Shown in pieces: positions 23,612-31,843 of a stretch of 64,000 bases of DNA. Below the pieces are notes generated by a model. That model was not told where the DNA came from and searched no databases. It worked only from the letters and a program-made list of their open reading frames with translations. Each line of letters starts with the position of its first letter. Within the stretch, counting starts at the first letter, position 1. The position numbers and the translations under genes were made by a program. Source of the DNA: Synergistetes bacterium ADurb.Bin155 (GTDB lineage: Bacteria > Synergistota > Synergistia > Synergistales > Thermovirgaceae); NCBI GenBank assembly GCA_002070395.1, contig MWDE01000007.1:1-64000 (forward strand), given 5' to 3'.

Positions 23612-24517
23612 TCACGCCTTCGACAGCACGGCCCCGAAGGCGATGGATAGCAGCTTGGTCTCGGCATTGTCGAAACGGCTGGTCATCACGATGGGCTTAC
23701 GGGCGCCGACGACGACGCCGGCTCCCCTACCGCCCGACATGTAGAGCATGACCTTGCCCATGAGGTTGCCGGCCTCGATGTCGGGGACCAGGAGGATGTC
23801 GGCCCGCCCGGCCACCTCGGACACGATGCCCTTGTGCCTCGCGGCCTCTTCGCTCACGGCGTTGTCGAGGGCGAGGGGACCGTCGACGAGGCACCCCTTT
23901 ATCTGACCCCTCCGGTTCATCTGGGTCAGCACCGCCGCGTCGACGGTGCAGGGCATGTCCTGGTTGACCGTCTCGACGGCGGCCAGGGCCGCGACCCTGG
24001 GGCACTCGACGCCGAGCTTGTGGTAGCATTCCACGGCGTTCTCGATTATCGCCTTCTTCGCCTCCAGGTCGGGGTACATCGACATGCCCCCGTCGGTCAG
24101 GCAGAAGACCCTCCCCATCCTGGGGATCTGGAAGAGGAAGACGTGGGAGAGGAGGGAACCGGAACGGAGCCCCCACTCCTTGTTCAGGACGGCCTTCAGC
24201 AGCGTGGCGGTCTTGACGTTGCCCTTCATCAGCAGGTCCGCCTCACCCGAGGAAACGGCCTTCACGGCCAGTTCCGCGGCCCTGCCCTCGTCGGCCTCCT
24301 GCACGACGGGCCAGGAGGAGGTATCAATGGAAAACTCCGAGGCGACCTTTTCTATCCTCTCCCTGTCCCCGAAGAGTATGGGCAAGGCGACGCCCTTCTC
24401 CCGGGCCTCGGCAACGGCCTCGAGGATATCCTCCCCGTGGGGCGCGGCCACCGCCAGGACCACGGCCTTGCCGGACCGGCTTCGTTCAACCAGGAAATCG
24501 AGCGTTTCAAACGGCAT
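23612..24517 (-). CDS. ptb: Phosphate butyryltransferase, copy 2
   Basis: 301 aa with the same signature segments as copy 1 (ADLLMKGNVKTATLLKAVLNK, AALAAVETVNQDMPCTVDAA, DGPLALDNAVS, VPDIEAGNLMGKV) but only moderate identity overall, so this is an older duplication or separate gain. It lies 4 bases after the stop of buk copy 2, the reverse of the usual ptb-buk order, and appears co-transcribed with it. Confidence 0.92.
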   Translation of the reverse strand: MPFETLDFLVERSRSGKAVVLAVAAPHGEDILEAVAEAREKGVALPILFGDRERIEKVASEFSIDTSSWPVVQEADEGRAAELAVKAVSSGEADLLMKGNVKTATLLKAVLNKEWGLRSGSLLSHVFLFQIPRMGRVFCLTDGGMSMYPDLEAKKAIIENAVECYHKLGVECPRVAALAAVETVNQDMPCTVDAAVLTQMNRRGQIKGCLVDGPLALDNAVSEEAARHKGIVSEVAGRADILLVPDIEAGNLMGKVMLYMSGGRGAGVVVGARKPIVMTSRFDNAETKLLSIAFGAVLSKA

Positions 24518-24521
24518 CCTT

Positions 24522-25610
24522 TCATGCCCTCCCCGTCAGGTTCTCGCTATAGACCAGGGCTTCTTCCTCGCCCGAGAGGACCCTCAGGGCCCCCTGGGCG
24601 AGAGCCCTCATCTCGTCTTCGCCCGGGTAGACCAGCACCGGGGCTATCCACTGGACCCTCGATGTGACCAGTTCGACAAAGCCCACGTCGCGGGCGATGC
24701 CCCCGGTGAGGATCACGGCGTCGACTTCGCCGGAAAGGGTCGCCGCGAAGGAGGCTATTTCCTTGGCCACCTGGAGCGCCATGGCCCTGAAGACAAGGCC
24801 GGCCCACTCTTCCCCCGCCTCGACCCTGGCGTCGACCTCCCTCATATCGCTCGTGCCGAGGTAGGCCTTCAGGCCGCCGTCGCCCACGAGCCGCCTTCGA
24901 AGGCTTGCCATGGTGTAGTCGCCGCTGTAGCAGAGGCGGGCCAGGTCCCCCGCGGGGAGGCCTCCCGCTCTCTCGGGGGAGAAGGGGCCGAACTCGTTGG
25001 CGTTGTTGAGGTCCACCATCCTACCATGGCGGTGGGCGCATACCGTTATGCCCCCGCCCAGATGGGCGACCAGGCAATCGAGCTCGTCCCAGGGCCTCTC
25101 AAGGTCCCTGGCAGCCATCCTTACAGCCGCCTTGATATTGAGGGCGTGCCCGAGGGACCTCTTGGGCAATTCCGGCAAACCCGTCAGCCGGGAAAGGTCG
25201 TCCAATTCGTCCACGGCGACGGGGTCGACGATGAAGGAGGGGATCCCCCTGGGTTCGGCGATGGCTTCGGCGATGATCCCTCCAAGGTTTGAGGCGTGCT
25301 CCCAGGGCTTGCCCCGCCAGAGGTCGCGCAAGACGTCCTCATCAACTCTGTAGGTTCCGCCGGGTATGGGTTCGAGAAGCCCCCCCCGCCCGACCACGGC
25401 GTCGAGGGCGTCGAGGTCGCTCCCATTGGCCCTGGCGGCCTCCTCGATGGTCTCCATTCTGAATTGGTACTGGTCCGCCAGCTTAGGGAAGGAGGATATC
25501 ACCGCCGGGTCGTGATCCACCGTAACCTGCCATCGCCGCTCTTCGCCCGAGAACCAGGCTATCTTGGTGCTCGTCGAGCCGGGGTTGACAGCGAGTATTT
25601 CCGGGTTCAT
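24522..25610 (-). CDS. buk: Butyrate (branched-chain fatty acid) kinase, copy 2
   Basis: 362-aa acyl kinase: AVNPGSTSTKIAW, VVGRGGLLEPIPGGTYRV, HASNLGGIIAEA, VAHLGGGITVCAHRHGRMVD shortened at its core, ILTGGIARDVG. ATG at 25610 is used because the upstream in-frame extension is not family-like and runs into the divergent promoter region. It forms the first gene of buk2-ptb2, then ptb1-buk1, giving a mirrored order on one strand. A different acyl specificity from copy 1 is likely but not visible. Confidence 0.92.
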   Translation of the reverse strand: MNPEILAVNPGSTSTKIAWFSGEERRWQVTVDHDPAVISSFPKLADQYQFRMETIEEAARANGSDLDALDAVVGRGGLLEPIPGGTYRVDEDVLRDLWRGKPWEHASNLGGIIAEAIAEPRGIPSFIVDPVAVDELDDLSRLTGLPELPKRSLGHALNIKAAVRMAARDLERPWDELDCLVAHLGGGITVCAHRHGRMVDLNNANEFGPFSPERAGGLPAGDLARLCYSGDYTMASLRRRLVGDGGLKAYLGTSDMREVDARVEAGEEWAGLVFRAMALQVAKEIASFAATLSGEVDAVILTGGIARDVGFVELVTSRVQWIAPVLVYPGEDEMRALAQGALRVLSGEEEALVYSENLTGRA

Positions 25611-25746
25611 CGCTTCGAGCTCCGCCTCCTTTGAAGGGGTTCTAGGCCGTTCATGGGAATTATACACTTCTTCAATCCCTGAAACCCGGCCGGATGGAGT
25701 ATACTGTTCCCCGTCCCAAAAGACAAAACCCGGGGGGTCCACCTTC

Positions 25747-26574
25747 ATGGCCATCTGCTACACCGACGGTGTCTTCGTACAATCCGGCGAGGCCTCGCTG
25801 CCCCTTTCCGACTTCGCCTTCCAGAGGGGTGTCGCCGTGTTCGAGACCATCAGGACCTACGGCGGGAGGCCCATGGCCCTCACCCCCCACCTGGAAAGGC
25901 TCGCCGCCTCCGCTGCCGGGTCGAGGATCGCCATGCCCATACCCATCGAGGAGATGAAGACCATTATAAAGGAGGGCATCAGGCTAGTCGGCGGCGAGGT
26001 CAGCGTCCGGCCCTACATCACCGGCGGCGACACCCTGGACCGCGAGCGCGGCTTCACCAGGCCCCGCCTTTTCATACTCTTCGAACCCCTGGTCCCCTTC
26101 CCCGAAGAGAATTACCGGGAGGGCGTCGCCCTTTACCCCGACGATTCGTCGAGGCCCCTGGCCGGCATAAAAAGCGTCAACTACCTGGAAAGCTACCTCC
26201 CCCTCGCCGGGGACCACGAAGCGGTGGAGGTCCTCTACTGCCCGGGAGGGGAAATAACCGAATCCTCCCACAGCAACGCCTTCATGCTCCTCAGGGGGAA
26301 GATCCTTACCGCCCCCGTGGAGAGGGTCCTGCCCGGGACCATGAGGGGGATGGCCCTCGAGGTCGCCGGGGAAGCGGGCTTCCCCGTCGAGGAGAGGTGC
26401 CCCTTGACCGTCGAACTCCCCCTCTGCGAGGAGTTCTTCATCACCGGCAGCGTGAAGGAGATCCTCCCCGTCGTCAGGGTGGGGAGGACGATCATCGGCG
26501 GCGGCAAGCCGGGGCCGGTCTCATCGCACCTGAGGAGGCTTTACCGCCAGGACCTGGACCGCTGGCTGGAGTAA
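25747..26574 (+). CDS. Class IV aminotransferase (D-amino acid / branched-chain type)
   Basis: 275 aa PLP fold-type IV protein. N-terminal YTDGVFV...PLSDFAFQRGVAVFETIRTY, PLP lysine in AGIKSVNYLESYL (about residue 143), then GGEITESSHSNAFML, and FITGSVKEILPV near the end. These fit D-alanine aminotransferase, branched-chain aminotransferase or aminodeoxychorismate lyase. The neighbourhood of D-amino acid enzymes and acyl kinases favours a D-amino acid or branched-chain aminotransferase. It is divergent from buk2 with a 136-base shared gap; an upstream extension of this frame overlaps buk2 and is rejected. The ribosome-binding site is weak (GGGGGGTCC). Confidence 0.8.
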   Translation: MAICYTDGVFVQSGEASLPLSDFAFQRGVAVFETIRTYGGRPMALTPHLERLAASAAGSRIAMPIPIEEMKTIIKEGIRLVGGEVSVRPYITGGDTLDRERGFTRPRLFILFEPLVPFPEENYREGVALYPDDSSRPLAGIKSVNYLESYLPLAGDHEAVEVLYCPGGEITESSHSNAFMLLRGKILTAPVERVLPGTMRGMALEVAGEAGFPVEERCPLTVELPLCEEFFITGSVKEILPVVRVGRTIIGGGKPGPVSSHLRRLYRQDLDRWLE

Positions 26575-26578
26575 GGAC

Positions 26579-26842
26579 CGTGAATCGGGAATCGTTGGTC
26601 GTGAATCGGGAAAGCCGGATCTTGTATCACCGGGATACCCTGTTATAAACCGAGTATTTTTTGAACCCTTACGATCTGGACCTGGTTGTAACTCGCTGAG
26701 GCCGGATCTTACAACAAGGACTCGCTCCGTCGTTGAAAAACTCCGGTGGAAATAACCCGGTTCTCTTTTTTTCTTCACCGTCGATCCCTTACGTTTTTTG
26801 CCCTTTGGTTCACGGCTCACGATCTTTGATTTACGATTTTGC
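26579..26842 (+). repeat. Intergenic repeat region with CGTGAATCGGGA units
   Basis: CGTGAATCGGGA occurs twice 21 bases apart (26579-26590, 26600-26611). At the other end of the gap, 26812-26842 read on the minus strand gives degenerate versions (CGTAAATCAAAGATCGTGAG, then CCGTGAAC). The 230 bases between hold no gene; they include A/T-rich stretches and short inverted segments. The outer arrays point inward, as in an old repetitive element. The last codons of the sirtuin gene (VNQRS) lie inside the right-hand array. Confidence 0.4.
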
Positions 26843-27542
26843 CTATCTCCTCCAGGGTCGCCACTATATCTGCATGGATCACAGCGTCGGCCAGGGGGTC
26901 CAGCCTGGTGGACGTCATGTTGATGATGAAAAGTTTTGCCCCCGCCCTCTTCGCCAGCATGGGGTAGGCGTTGGCCGGCGATACCTCCAGGGAGGAACCC
27001 AGGACAAGAAAGGAGGAGGCCGCCCCGGAGAGGTCTTCGGCGGCCTCCATGGGGCCTTCGGGGAGCATCTCCCCGAAAAGGACCACCCCGGGCCTCAGGG
27101 GACCCCCGCAGTCGGGGCAGTCGTCCCGCTCGAGGAAAAGGCCGCTGTCGAAGGTCGACCGGCAGCGGCCGCAGCTGACCTTCCTGAGGTTACCGTGGAG
27201 TTCATGGACTTCCCTGGAACCCGCCGCCTGGTGAAGCCCGTCGACGTTCTGGGTGATGACGCCCTTCAGGAGCCCGCTGGACTCCCAATCCGCCAGCACC
27301 CGGTGCCCCCGGTTGGGCTCGACGCCCTGGAGCATCCTGATCCTGTGCCGGTAGAACTCCACGAATTCGTCGCGGTTATTCTCCATGGCGAAGACGGAGG
27401 CGAGGAGCCGCGGGTCCTTATGCCTCCACAAACCGTCGGCGCCCCTGAAATCGGGAAGCCCCGAAGCCGTACTCATGCCCGCCCCCGATAGGACGACGAG
27501 GCCGCCGGAGGCGATACTTTCAGCGATGAGGTCCAGGTCCAT
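26817..27542 (-). CDS. cobB: NAD-dependent protein deacylase (sirtuin, CobB/Sir2)
   Basis: 241 aa Sir2-family enzyme that removes acyl groups from lysines using NAD. Present: GAGMSTASGLPDFRG (NAD loop), ITQNVDGLHQAAG, catalytic His in LHGNL, the zinc cysteines CGRC and CPDC, and LGSSLEVSPAN. In an organism making acyl-phosphates through Ptb, reversal of non-enzymatic acylation is a sensible role (inference). The C-terminal five residues are encoded in a repeat array. A start at 27542 fits the family length. Confidence 0.93.
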   Translation of the reverse strand: MDLDLIAESIASGGLVVLSGAGMSTASGLPDFRGADGLWRHKDPRLLASVFAMENNRDEFVEFYRHRIRMLQGVEPNRGHRVLADWESSGLLKGVITQNVDGLHQAAGSREVHELHGNLRKVSCGRCRSTFDSGLFLERDDCPDCGGPLRPGVVLFGEMLPEGPMEAAEDLSGAASSFLVLGSSLEVSPANAYPMLAKRAGAKLFIINMTSTRLDPLADAVIHADIVATLEEIGKIVNQRS

Positions 27543-27558
27543 ATCGCTCGCTCCCTTC

Positions 27559-28416
27559 TCAGATATTCCTGGCCCTGAAGACGAGCGCCACCCCCGATAG
27601 GATCACCACCATGGCGGCCAGCGAGATGAACGAAACAGACTCCCCCGCGAAGAGTGCCCCCAGCATCGTAGCGGTGATGGGGTTGACGAGGGTGTAACTC
27701 GTCGCCAGGGCCGGCCTCACCGTCATGAGCAAGTAACGGTAGAGGGTGAACCCTATGATCGAGGAAAAGACCACCAGGTGGAATATGCCCATCGATGCCC
27801 TCGCCGTCGGCGGCCAGGAGACCTTCTCTCCGATCAGGGCGGAGACGACGAGCATGAGGACCCCGCCCGCTATCATCTCCGTGGCCGAGGCTATGGGTTT
27901 ATCAAGGCTTTTGAAGCGGTTGTTGAGGACCGACCCGAGGGACCAGATGACCGAGGCCGCGAGGATCACCACAGCGCCCATGGGGTTGCCGCTGATGCCC
28001 TTGTCGAAGTTGAGAAGGGCCACGCCGACGATCCCTATCCCGAGGCCGATCCACTCCATGGGAAGGGGCATCTTGTCCCAGATGCCCGCGAAGAGCACCG
28101 TCCACAGGGGGGTGCTGGCCAGCAGCGTAGCCGAAAGTCCGGAGGCCACCCACTGCTGCCCTACGCAGAGAAGCCCGGTGCCGCCCAGGAACAGCATGGC
28201 CCCCACGATGAAGGAATCGATCCACCCCCGGAGGCCCAGGCCCTCGTCGCCCTTCAGGCGGAGGAAGGCATAAAGAAAGATCCCCGCCGGCAGGAACCTG
28301 AAGGCGTTGAGCATGAAGGGCGGGAAACTTTCAAGGCAAAAACGGTTGGCCAGAAAAACGGAACCCCACACAGCGTAGAGGATGATCATGAGGATGAGGA
28401 TCTTGTGCCTTGCCAT
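27559..28416 (-). CDS. EamA/DMT-family transporter
   Basis: 285 aa, ten transmembrane segments in two EamA repeats (about residues 6-130 and 145-283). Features: WGSVFLANRF, LNAFRFLPAGIFL, GLLCVGQQWVASGLSATLLASTPLW shortened in each half, and SYTLVNPITATMLGALFAGE near the end. EamA proteins usually export amino acids or metabolites; the cargo is unknown. ATG at 28416 has AAGG 7-8 bases upstream. It lies 16 bases before cobB on the same strand. Confidence 0.85.
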   Translation of the reverse strand: MARHKILILMIILYAVWGSVFLANRFCLESFPPFMLNAFRFLPAGIFLYAFLRLKGDEGLGLRGWIDSFIVGAMLFLGGTGLLCVGQQWVASGLSATLLASTPLWTVLFAGIWDKMPLPMEWIGLGIGIVGVALLNFDKGISGNPMGAVVILAASVIWSLGSVLNNRFKSLDKPIASATEMIAGGVLMLVVSALIGEKVSWPPTARASMGIFHLVVFSSIIGFTLYRYLLMTVRPALATSYTLVNPITATMLGALFAGESVSFISLAAMVVILSGVALVFRARNI

Positions 28417-28521
28417 GGCGCTACCTTGTCCCACGGCGAACCCCCCCGGGAGATGGTCTCGGGTTTCCCCGACCCTCCCATTGTAACGCCTCGGGAAGGC
28501 GCTACCACCCCCGGGGTGAGG

Positions 28522-29091
28522 CTACCGCCGGCCGCCTTCGTCCCTCACGGCCGGCCTCAGCCTCGCCCCGACCCTCGAAGCCAGGGCTGCGGTGCCGGCC
28601 ATCTTGAGGATATCACCGGCGATGAAAGGGATCACGCCGTACTCCAAAACCTGCCCCAGGGTCGCCTCCTTGCCCGCGAGGTAGTTGAGGTTCAGGAAAA
28701 GCACGAAGCCCCCCGCGGCGTAGATCACCACCGTACCGGCGAGGCACGCCGCCAGGTACAGCAGGAAGGAGGGTTTCTCCGACCTTTCCGATATGAAGCC
28801 GATGACCCATGCGCCGGCGATGAAGCCCAGCAGGTATCCGAAGGTGGGGTGCAGGATGTACTGGGGCCCCCCGCCGCCTGAGAAAACGGGAAGGCCCACC
28901 AGCCCCATGCCGAGGTAGAGGGCCTGGGCCAAGGCCCCGGCCCGCGACCCGAGGAGCGTGCCCGACAGGAACACGAAGAGGGTCTGCAGCGTGATAGGCA
29001 CCGGCGGGAAGGGTATCCTGATGAAGGCTCCCACCGCGGTCAGGACCGCGAAGAGGGCCGACAGGGTCATGGTCCTGACGGGAAAGCGCAC
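28522..29091 (-). CDS. bioY: Biotin transporter substrate-binding subunit BioY
   Basis: 189-aa S component of an ECF biotin transporter, six hydrophobic helices. Family stretches: AVGAFIRIPFPPVPITLQTLF, GSRAGALAQALYLGMGLVGLP and HPTFGYLLGFIAGAWVIGF, shortened here, fit BioY closely. The GTG start at 29091 has AAGGAGG 6 bases upstream; longer frames upstream are rejected. Immediately upstream is a perfect inverted repeat TGTCAACC/GGTTGACA, probably a BirA-type biotin operator. The ECF ATPase/T subunits are not nearby, so it may work alone or with a shared module. Confidence 0.92.
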   Translation of the reverse strand: MRFPVRTMTLSALFAVLTAVGAFIRIPFPPVPITLQTLFVFLSGTLLGSRAGALAQALYLGMGLVGLPVFSGGGGPQYILHPTFGYLLGFIAGAWVIGFISERSEKPSFLLYLAACLAGTVVIYAAGGFVLFLNLNYLAGKEATLGQVLEYGVIPFIAGDILKMAGTAALASRVGARLRPAVRDEGGRR

Positions 29092-29103
29092 GATCCACCT
29101 CCT

Positions 29104-29131
29104 TGTCAACCTATAATTTAACTGGTTGACA
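29104..29131 (-). promoter_or_regulatory. Inverted repeat before bioY, probable biotin-repressor operator
   Basis: TGTCAACC (29104-29111), 12 bases of A/T-rich sequence, GGTTGACA (29124-29131). Half-sites match the BirA pattern TGT(A/T/C)AACC...GGTT(T/A/G)ACA, though the spacer is a little shorter than the usual 14-16. It overlaps the likely -10 region and ends 12 bases before the start codon. Confidence 0.55.
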
Positions 29132-29392
29132 TAGCATGGAGAGATCTTACAGCCGGCGGGGACAAATGACAAGGAAGGAGGCCGAACCTGGTAAGGTCGC
29201 TTGGGTCTCTTCGTGAAGAAGCGAAGGGCTTTCACTTGGACCCTTGTATGAAGCAACAGGGGAAGAACCCGCACCATGGGTGAAAAGGGCCGGGCGCCAT
29301 TCCATTTTCGCGCCGGTAAGGGTAATAATAAGGACACGGCCAGCGTCACGGACGCCCCTGGCGAGGCCGGCGAGAAAGGGGAGCGTAACGCC

Positions 29393-30064
29393 ATGATCAC
29401 CGCGTCGGCGGCTTTTGGAACGAGTTACCCGGGGACCTTTTTCGGGTTTATGGTCATCGAGGGCATCCTGAACGACCCGGGAAACCCGGCCTTCGAAGAA
29501 AAAAAAGCGGCGCTGGAGGAGGAACTCCGCCGTCGGCACCGGGGAAAAACCCGGAAGGACCTCTCCCGGGAGGACCCTTTCCAGGGCTACGAAAGGTACT
29601 TCCGTAAATTTGGCCAGGGCTACCCGGTGCTCCACCAGGTGGAGACGGTAGCCCTCAAGGGGAAACCCCTCTCATCGCCGTCGCCCCTCGTGGCCGCCGC
29701 CTTCATGGCGGAACTGGGGAACGGCCTTCTCACGGCCGGGTATGACCTGGACAAGGTGTCCCTCCCTCTCCTCCTGGATATCTCCAAGGGCGGGGAAACT
29801 TACCGGGCCATGGGCGGGAGACCCCGGAGCCTCCCGAAGGGCGATATGTTCCTATTGGACCGGGAGGGCGTCCTCTCGAGCATCATCTATGGGCCCGATG
29901 CCAGGAGCTACATCACCCCGGGAACGACCCGCGCCCTCTTTTCGGTCTACGGGGTGCCTTCAGTCCCTGCCGGGCGGATAAGGGCGCACCTGGAGGAGAT
30001 CGGGGAACTCGTCGCCCTGCTGAGCCCGGGGGCCCTCCGCAAAGAACCGGTCATCCTGGGTTAG
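29393..30064 (+). CDS. Free-standing B3/B4 (PheT-editing-domain) protein, copy A
   Basis: 223 aa. The B3/B4 domain of phenylalanyl-tRNA synthetase beta chain is recognisable: YERYFRKFGQGYPVLHQVET, LKGKPL, PLVAAAFMAEL and GYDLDKV. In PheRS this domain hydrolyses mischarged Tyr-tRNA-Phe; free-standing versions are widespread but little studied and may edit tRNAs in trans or modify amino acids. ATG at 29393 follows GGGGAGCG by 9 bases; the upstream extension is basic and unlike the family. Two more B3/B4 proteins occur at 30079 and 39164. Confidence 0.68.
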   Translation: MITASAAFGTSYPGTFFGFMVIEGILNDPGNPAFEEKKAALEEELRRRHRGKTRKDLSREDPFQGYERYFRKFGQGYPVLHQVETVALKGKPLSSPSPLVAAAFMAELGNGLLTAGYDLDKVSLPLLLDISKGGETYRAMGGRPRSLPKGDMFLLDREGVLSSIIYGPDARSYITPGTTRALFSVYGVPSVPAGRIRAHLEEIGELVALLSPGALRKEPVILG

Positions 30065-30078
30065 AGGCGTCACGCCCC

Positions 30079-30783
30079 TCATTCCGGCAGGTCGACCCGC
30101 CTGCAGTCGGCGTCGAGCCAAAAAGTCGCGGTCCTAGCCCCCAGGTTTTCCCAGACCGCTCCATTAATGAAGCCGAGGGCCTTCCGCAGTTCCTCATCCC
30201 TCTCGGGGGCGAGGCTTTCCATGCAAAGCAGTGCCCGCTTCGTTCGGCGGGTGAGCTTCGTCCTGTCGGCCTCGCGCCAGTTCCAGCACCGACAGATGGC
30301 CCCCGCGTCGTCCATGTAGGCGAACTCACCCTCCCGGGGAGGGTCCTCTTCCTCGGCGCCGAGGGGCAAAAAGTGCTCACCGCCCCGGGCCGCCGCCAGG
30401 CGGATGTCGCCCACGACCGCGTCCAGGTCCTCCGCCCCGCAGGGGAAGAGGTACTTGAGGGACGTCACGTTGTAAAGGTCCACCAGGGGATTTATCGACG
30501 GGGGACAGCTGTCCTTCACGGCCCTTTTCGCGAGCCCCTCCACGGAAGAGCGGTAACCCTTCGGGGCCCCGAAGGCTCGGTAGGCCTCCCGCCAGGGGAT
30601 GAAATAGGGACTCTTGCCGAAGGGCACTTCCCCGAGCCGAGCGGCGGCTTCCCGGCAGGCCAGCTCCAATATCCCCGCCCCGTTCCAGGGGACGTCGTTG
30701 TCCATATCCTCGATGACCAGCCCGCAGACCCGGGCCTGGGGGAAAAGGATGAAGATCTTCTTGTCTATCACGAACTCCCGCAT
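30079..30783 (-). CDS. Free-standing B3/B4 (PheT-editing-domain) protein, copy B
   Basis: 234 aa. Core pattern FIPWREAYRAFGAPKGYRSS, VEGLAKRAV, SINPLVDLYNVTSLKYLFPC and GAEDLDAVVGD is a clear B3/B4 domain. The second half has YMDDAGAICRCWNWREADRTK, the acidic/Cys-rich turn typical of these proteins. It is convergent with copy A, 14 bases apart, so they are tail to tail. Start at M (30783) follows GGGAGGGAG. Confidence 0.75.
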   Translation of the reverse strand: MREFVIDKKIFILFPQARVCGLVIEDMDNDVPWNGAGILELACREAAARLGEVPFGKSPYFIPWREAYRAFGAPKGYRSSVEGLAKRAVKDSCPPSINPLVDLYNVTSLKYLFPCGAEDLDAVVGDIRLAAARGGEHFLPLGAEEEDPPREGEFAYMDDAGAICRCWNWREADRTKLTRRTKRALLCMESLAPERDEELRKALGFINGAVWENLGARTATFWLDADCRRVDLPE

Positions 30784-30843
30784 CGCCTCGTTCTCCCTCC
30801 CGCGGATCGATGATCGCCCGTCATGCCGGGACGCCGGCACCGT

Positions 30844-31344
30844 TCATGCCGTACCTTGAAGCAATTTCTCCCTGACCCTTTGCAGGGTGGCCAGCTCCTC
30901 GGCAGACCCGGGCCGCCCCCGGTTCGCTCCGTCGGTCAGGTAGTAATACGGGTCGAGACGCGTCGACAGGGCCGCCGTCAGGAAAAAGTAGGCTGCGAGA
31001 AAGGTTGAGGGGGCCCAGAGACGGTTCCACAGCAGCCAGGACACCCAGGCGAGGCAGGACCACCGGAACCCGTTCAGGAAAAAGGAAAAGTGCTTTGACC
31101 CAAGGGGGTACTTTATCGCGAGGTGGTACTTTCGCAGGACCTCGATCTCTTCCGGACCCCAGGCAGAGGGGTCGGGCTCAGGCCTCCCGGTCCGGTCCGC
31201 GAAAAAAAGGTAGGCCGCGAAGACCGCCGCCACGGCCGCGAACACATAACCCGCCACGGCGGGGTCCTTCAACGACCAGGCTAAAAAACCGGCCGGAACG
31301 GCGAACCTCACCAGGTTTGCCAGCAGCACCGCCACCAACCTCAT
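30844..31344 (-). CDS. Predicted membrane protein of unknown function
   Basis: 166 aa with four hydrophobic segments (about residues 3-25, 29-50, 88-108 and 112-132) and a polar middle part, EIEVLRKYHLAIKYPLGSKH. No family recognised with certainty. It follows the MITE at 31356 by only 11 bases, so its original promoter may lie beyond or inside that element. Next gene on the same strand is B3/B4 copy B, 60 bases away. Confidence 0.6.
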   Translation of the reverse strand: MRLVAVLLANLVRFAVPAGFLAWSLKDPAVAGYVFAAVAAVFAAYLFFADRTGRPEPDPSAWGPEEIEVLRKYHLAIKYPLGSKHFSFFLNGFRWSCLAWVSWLLWNRLWAPSTFLAAYFFLTAALSTRLDPYYYLTDGANRGRPGSAEELATLQRVREKLLQGTA

Positions 31345-31355
31345 CCCTCCCAGTC

Positions 31356-31551
31356 GGGGTCAGGTCTACACTTTTGACTTCGCGGACTTATTCACTATCT
31401 TCCGCGCCTTTCGCCCCTTCGGGCTCCCTCTTCCCCATTATTATTACATCCCGGCGGGACCAGTCTACCCCAGGATCGCTTCCCGTGACCGGAACCGCCT
31501 CCCTTTTTCCGCCCAATTCCGCGGTTTAGTCAAAAGTGTAGACCTGACCCC
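31356..31551. mobile_element. MITE-like element 1 (196 bp)
   Basis: Perfect 24-base terminal inverted repeats beginning GGGGTCAGGTCTACACTTTT (31356-31379 and 31528-31551) bracket 148 bases with no coding capacity. A second element with the same ends but different interior lies at 34983-35123. No target duplication is obvious. The ends resemble those I recall beside IS200-like (Y1) transposase genes in other bacteria, so this is probably a non-autonomous relic mobilised in trans. Confidence 0.75.
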
Positions 31552-31561
31552 AAGGTGGGGG

Positions 31562-31834
31562 CTAACCGCCGCCGACTAGGGGGAAGACGGCCAGGTGGTC
31601 TCCTTTCTTCAAAGGGGCCGCCAGGCCGCCGATATGTTCGATATGCCTCCCGTTTAGGATCAGGATGAGTTGCAGCTCGCGCTCCGGCGTCTTGAGGACC
31701 TTTTCGCCGAAGCGCAAGCCATACCTTCCCGACAGGACCTCCAGGAGGTCCGCCACGGTACCTTCCGCTTCGACCTGCGTTTCCTTCTCCCTGACGATAC
31801 CTCGGACCATGCCGAAGAAGGAGACCCGTATCAT
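31562..31834 (-). CDS. MoaD/ThiS-family small sulfur-carrier protein
   Basis: 90-aa ubiquitin-like protein ending PLVGGG, with the di-glycine tail needed for thiocarboxylate formation. It begins 9 bases after the aldehyde:ferredoxin oxidoreductase gene, a common pairing, and probably supplies dithiolene sulfur for the tungstopterin cofactor of that enzyme. The family pattern KKGDHLAVFPLVGG is clear. Confidence 0.85.
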   Translation of the reverse strand: MIRVSFFGMVRGIVREKETQVEAEGTVADLLEVLSGRYGLRFGEKVLKTPERELQLILILNGRHIEHIGGLAAPLKKGDHLAVFPLVGGG

Positions 31835-31843
31835 ACCCTCCCC

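Noticed and set aside
25564-25746. N-terminal extension of the class IV aminotransferase into buk2
   Set aside because: The added 61 residues are low-complexity and antisense to buk2; the family N-terminus begins at 25747.
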